Shown piece after piece: positions 61,596 to 64,000 of a DNA stretch of 64,000 nucleotides. The notes under the pieces are model-generated. The model did no database searches and had not been told where the DNA came from. It saw only the letters and a program-made list of their open reading frames with translations. Source of the stretch: RGIG8244 sp045639325 (GTDB lineage: Bacteria; Verrucomicrobiota; Lentisphaeria; Victivallales; UBA1829); contig JAZUCU010000002.1 of assembly GCA_045639325.1 (NCBI GenBank), positions 65,684 to 129,683 of the forward strand, given 5' to 3'. The stretch's first letter is position 1; each line of letters begins with the position of its first letter. The translations under genes and the position numbers were made by a program.

Positions 61596-63052
61596 TGATG
61601 TTGAAAATCAATAATTGTGAAGCTGTCTCTTTCGATTCCGTACCCTGTGTCGATATCGAATCTTTCCGCAATACCCTCATCCAGCATAAGGAAAACGACG
61701 TCCTCGCATTCTTCCCCGTGAAACTGGATGAAAAAACATCCCGGCTCATCGCAGTCACCGGTGATAAAAAATCTCTCTTTGTCATTTCCACAAAGGTCAC
61801 AGATTCCTATCCCGCGTTGACTCCTGACATTCCCGCATTCCACTGGTTTGAACGGGAATTGGCAGAACAGCATCAGATCACCCCGGAAGGTCACCCCTGG
61901 CTCAAACCGATCCGCTTCCTTAACGGCGAACCCGGCGTTACCGAATACTTCAAAATGGATGGCGATGCCGTGCATGAAGTTGCCGTCGGCCCGATTCACG
62001 CAGGCGTGATCGAACCCGGTCATTTCCGTTTCCAGTGCATGGGCGAAAAAGTCTACTCCCTGGAAATCTCTCTCGGATACCAGCACCGCGGAATCGAAAA
62101 CATGCTTGATGCCGGACCCGATATAAAAAGCCTTCCCCTGCTGGAAACTGCCGCAGGTGATACCAGTGCCGCCGCTTCCACAACTTTCGCAAGATTGTGC
62201 GAAACATTGGCAGATATCAAGGTTCCGCAGAACGTCGACCTCATCCGTCAGATCGCCATCGAACTCGAACGTCTCGCAAATCATATCGGCGACCTCGGGG
62301 CATTGGCGGGCGACGTTGCCTATCTCCCCACCGCATCCTTCTGCGGCAGAATCCGTGGCGATTATTTGAACCTGACTGCCGAACTTTGCGGCAACCGTTT
62401 CTCCCGCGGCTTTAATAATTACGGCGGTATCCGTTGGGAATTGGATGCTACACGCAGAGAACGCATCCTTGCAAAATTGAAAGTCATCTACAAAGATCTG
62501 TGCCATGCGCTCGATTTGATGTTCGATTCCCCCACCGTTCTCGACCGGTTCGAAAATACCGGGACTGTCTCTCTGGAAACCGCCCGGCGCATCGGCCTTG
62601 TCGGCCCCGCGGCCCGTGCTTCCGGTATCGACATCAATGCAGATCTGGATTATCCCCGTGCAAATGCTTCTAGCCGCCCTGCCCGTTCACAGGTCTCCGG
62701 TGGTGACGTCATGGCGCGTGCAAAAATCCGTTACGAAGAAATCAAAGCAACACACGCATGGCTGTTTGAAGTCCTTGCGGATACCAAGTGCGAACAGCCC
62801 GTTTCCGGCTCCCGCACCATCCCCGCATTGAAAAACAATATGTTTGCAGTCTCTCTGACAGAAGCATGGCGCGGGACCTATTGCTGCTGTGCAGTTACCG
62901 GTGACAACGGAAAATTCCGCAAATGCAAAGTCGTCGATCCCTCCTTCCATAACTGGTTCGGACTGGCGATGGCTCTCCGCAATGAAGAAATTTCCAACTT
63001 CCCCATCTGCAATAAAAGCTTCAACCTGTCCTATTGCGGACACGACTTGTAA
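61595..63052 (+). CDS. hyfG: HyfG/HycE-like large subunit lacking Ni-Fe cysteines (Ehr type)
   Basis: A protein of 485 residues. Residues 1-110 are the NuoC-like domain ending in TPEGHPWLKPIR. The large-subunit domain starts with VGPIHAGVIEPGHFRF and LGYQHRGIENML, as in HycE. However, the first CxxC that binds Ni-Fe (usually RVCGIC-like) is replaced by ETAAGDTSAAAS (residues 185-196), and the second (DPCxxC) by DPSFHN (448-453). So none of the four ligands remains and the protein cannot bind a Ni-Fe centre. This is what defines energy-converting hydrogenase-related (Ehr) complexes. The electron acceptor or substrate is unknown. A GGAGG is 7 bp before ATG 61595. Confidence 0.9.
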   Translation: MMLKINNCEAVSFDSVPCVDIESFRNTLIQHKENDVLAFFPVKLDEKTSRLIAVTGDKKSLFVISTKVTDSYPALTPDIPAFHWFERELAEQHQITPEGHPWLKPIRFLNGEPGVTEYFKMDGDAVHEVAVGPIHAGVIEPGHFRFQCMGEKVYSLEISLGYQHRGIENMLDAGPDIKSLPLLETAAGDTSAAASTTFARLCETLADIKVPQNVDLIRQIAIELERLANHIGDLGALAGDVAYLPTASFCGRIRGDYLNLTAELCGNRFSRGFNNYGGIRWELDATRRERILAKLKVIYKDLCHALDLMFDSPTVLDRFENTGTVSLETARRIGLVGPAARASGIDINADLDYPRANASSRPARSQVSGGDVMARAKIRYEEIKATHAWLFEVLADTKCEQPVSGSRTIPALKNNMFAVSLTEAWRGTYCCCAVTGDNGKFRKCKVVDPSFHNWFGLAMALRNEEISNFPICNKSFNLSYCGHDL

Positions 63053-63069
63053 TCAAGGAGTAAGCAACT

Positions 63070-63843
63070 ATGATCAAAGCACTGCTCGCACGTTTATATC
63101 AAGGTCACCGCACGGGTAAATTCCCCGATGCTCCGCCCACGCTCCCCGATCGTTTTGCCGGTCGCCCTGTCATCGTTTCCGAGAAATGCAATTCCTGCGG
63201 AAAATGTACAGCCGTCTGCCCGGCAAACGCCATCGACTATAAAAACAAAATCGTTTCCATCGATACCGGAAAATGCACATTCTGCCGTGAATGTGAAAAT
63301 GTCTGCGCTACTGATGCGATTCATTTTTCAAAAGAATACCGTCTCGCGGCAACGACTAGAGAAAAACTCCTTGCCAATGGCGAGATTTACGAACCCGAAC
63401 GCCCCACCAACAGAGAATTTCTCAAATTCTGCGGACGTTCCTTGAAGATCCGTCAAATCTCTGCCGGCGGATGCGCTGCCTGTGAATTGGATTTCAACGT
63501 GTTGAACACACTTGCCTGGGACATGGGCAGATTTGGGATTCAAGTTGTTGCATCACCGCGCCATGCCGACTGTATTCTTGTTACCGGTCCGGTCTCCAAG
63601 AATATGCTTCTGGCATTGAAGAAAGGCTATGAAGCGACCCCCCGTCCGGTCTGGGTGATTGCCTCTGGAGCCTGTTCGATTTCCGGCGGACTTTTTGCCG
63701 GATCGCCGGATTGTTGTGATGGTGTGGAAGAAATTCTGAAACCGGACTTATACGTTCCGGGCTGTCCTCCGCATCCTGCGGTTCTGATGGAAGGTATTCT
63801 CCGTCTGATGAATCGCAAATTTGCGCCTGGCGTGCAAGAATAA
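63070..63843 (+). CDS. Fused ferredoxin (HyfH/NuoI) and small subunit (HyfI/NuoB)
   Basis: A protein of 257 residues. The N-terminal part (about 35-85) has two 4Fe-4S sites, CNSCGKCTAVCP and CTFCRECENVCA. The C-terminal part (about 125-250) is NuoB/HyfI-like with GGCAACELDFN (Cys135, Cys138), SGACSISGGLF (Cys202) and VPGCPPHPAVLMEGIL (Cys232), so the proximal N2-type cluster can form. HyfH and HyfI are separate in E. coli; a fusion is less usual. The electron path thus stays complete up to the large subunit that has lost its Ni-Fe site. It follows hyfG by 17 bp, after AAGGAG. Confidence 0.88.
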   Translation: MIKALLARLYQGHRTGKFPDAPPTLPDRFAGRPVIVSEKCNSCGKCTAVCPANAIDYKNKIVSIDTGKCTFCRECENVCATDAIHFSKEYRLAATTREKLLANGEIYEPERPTNREFLKFCGRSLKIRQISAGGCAACELDFNVLNTLAWDMGRFGIQVVASPRHADCILVTGPVSKNMLLALKKGYEATPRPVWVIASGACSISGGLFAGSPDCCDGVEEILKPDLYVPGCPPHPAVLMEGILRLMNRKFAPGVQE

Positions 63844-63855
63844 GAAAAAAATGAT

Positions 63856-63887
63856 AAAAAAGCAAGTTTCCGGACTTGCTTTTTTTA
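63856..63887 (+). terminator. Terminator of the Hyf/Ehr operon
   Basis: AAAAAAGCAAGT pairs with ACTTGCTTTTTT around TTCCGG, with a long T-run; it works on both strands. It overlaps the tRNA promoter. Confidence 0.87.
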
Positions 63888-63903
63888 TTTTGTGATATAT
63901 ATT
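63876..63903 (+). promoter_or_regulatory. Promoter of the tRNA-Ala gene
   Basis: TTGCTT (63876-63881, within the terminator arm), 16 bp, TATATT (63898-63903), 20 bp upstream of the tRNA. Confidence 0.5.
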
Positions 63904-63923
63904 AAAGGATATTAATTTTGAAT

Positions 63924-64000
63924 GGGGCTGTAGCTCAGTTGGCTAGAGCGATACGTTCGCATCGTATAGGTCATGGGTTCGACTCCCACCAGCTCCACCA
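63924..64000 (+). tRNA. tRNA-Ala, anticodon CGC
   Basis: A 77-nt cloverleaf. The acceptor stem GGGGCTG pairs with CAGCTCC, including the G3-U70 wobble that marks tRNA-Ala. The D arm is GCTCAGTTGGCTAGAGC, the anticodon arm ATACG-TTCGCAT-CGTAT has anticodon CGC (reads GCG), and the T arm has GGTTCGACTCC. The 3' CCA is encoded and the gene ends exactly at the window edge. Confidence 0.95.

Noticed and set aside
61595..63052. HyfG as a working Ni-Fe hydrogenase
   Set aside because: Both CxxC motifs are replaced (GDTS and DPSFHN), and no maturation genes are in the window.

Overview
The window is a stretch of bacterial chromosome with mid-range GC (AT-rich between genes) that carries mostly ordinary housekeeping genes, one phage-derived block and one unusual respiratory-type operon. 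The best guess for the source is a gut-type anaerobic member of the PVC group, probably Lentisphaerota (Victivallis-like). This is inferred from a TIGR04073-type exosortase-associated protein, a signal-less AIDA-repeat/FG-GAP surface-type protein, orphan secretin-like proteins, eukaryote-type Ser/Thr kinases with Sel1 repeats, and anaerobic metabolism (class III ribonucleotide reductase, an Ech/Hyf-related complex, glutamate decarboxylase). No single sequence proves the phylum.

Layout: 1-3153 holds the start of argJ, queF and a four-gene unit (TIGR04073 protein, DNA-binding protein, small putative lipoprotein, release-factor-like protein). 3128-11072 runs on the minus strand: U32 peptidase and YihY, then pgi, an IHF/HU protein, hisS and a DAHP synthase. 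11269-13395 is the AIDA/FG-GAP protein. 13548-16796 has proA, mtaB and a cold-shock gene. 17030-19864 is the gadC-gadB acid-resistance pair. 19931-23609 has two paralogous secretin-like proteins and a periplasmic thioredoxin. 23755-28068 has rsmE and a minus-strand putP-symporter-nif3 unit. 28408-35552 has a degenerate SpoIIE-type phosphatase, nrdDG with a NrdR-type operator and a membrane Ser/Thr kinase. 35619-40664 has glnS, a Sel1-repeat kinase and gdhA. 41103-44807 is a glgC-HD-APH-HAD operon. 44818-50448 is a compact Mu-like head-gene cluster (portal, protease, decoration, capsid, gp36, one unknown) with two divergent small regulators. 50473-56515 has tsaC, a FtsB/DivIC protein, potABCD and hisG. 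56703-63843 is a six-gene Hyf/Ech-related operon, followed by a tRNA-Ala gene that ends exactly at the window edge.

The most interesting items are: (1) the Hyf-like complex, whose catalytic subunit lacks all four cysteines that hold the Ni-Fe centre while the Fe-S small subunit is intact, so it is an Ehr-type complex of unknown substrate; (2) the Mu-like head cluster, with intact frames but no terminase, tail, lysis or transposase genes in the window; (3) a pair of NrdR-like boxes built into the nrdD promoter; and (4) a repeated promoter form, TTGnnn-16 bp-TATATT, seen in front of many genes. Glutamate metabolism is well represented (gadCB, gdhA, proA, a dicarboxylate/amino-acid symporter, putP).
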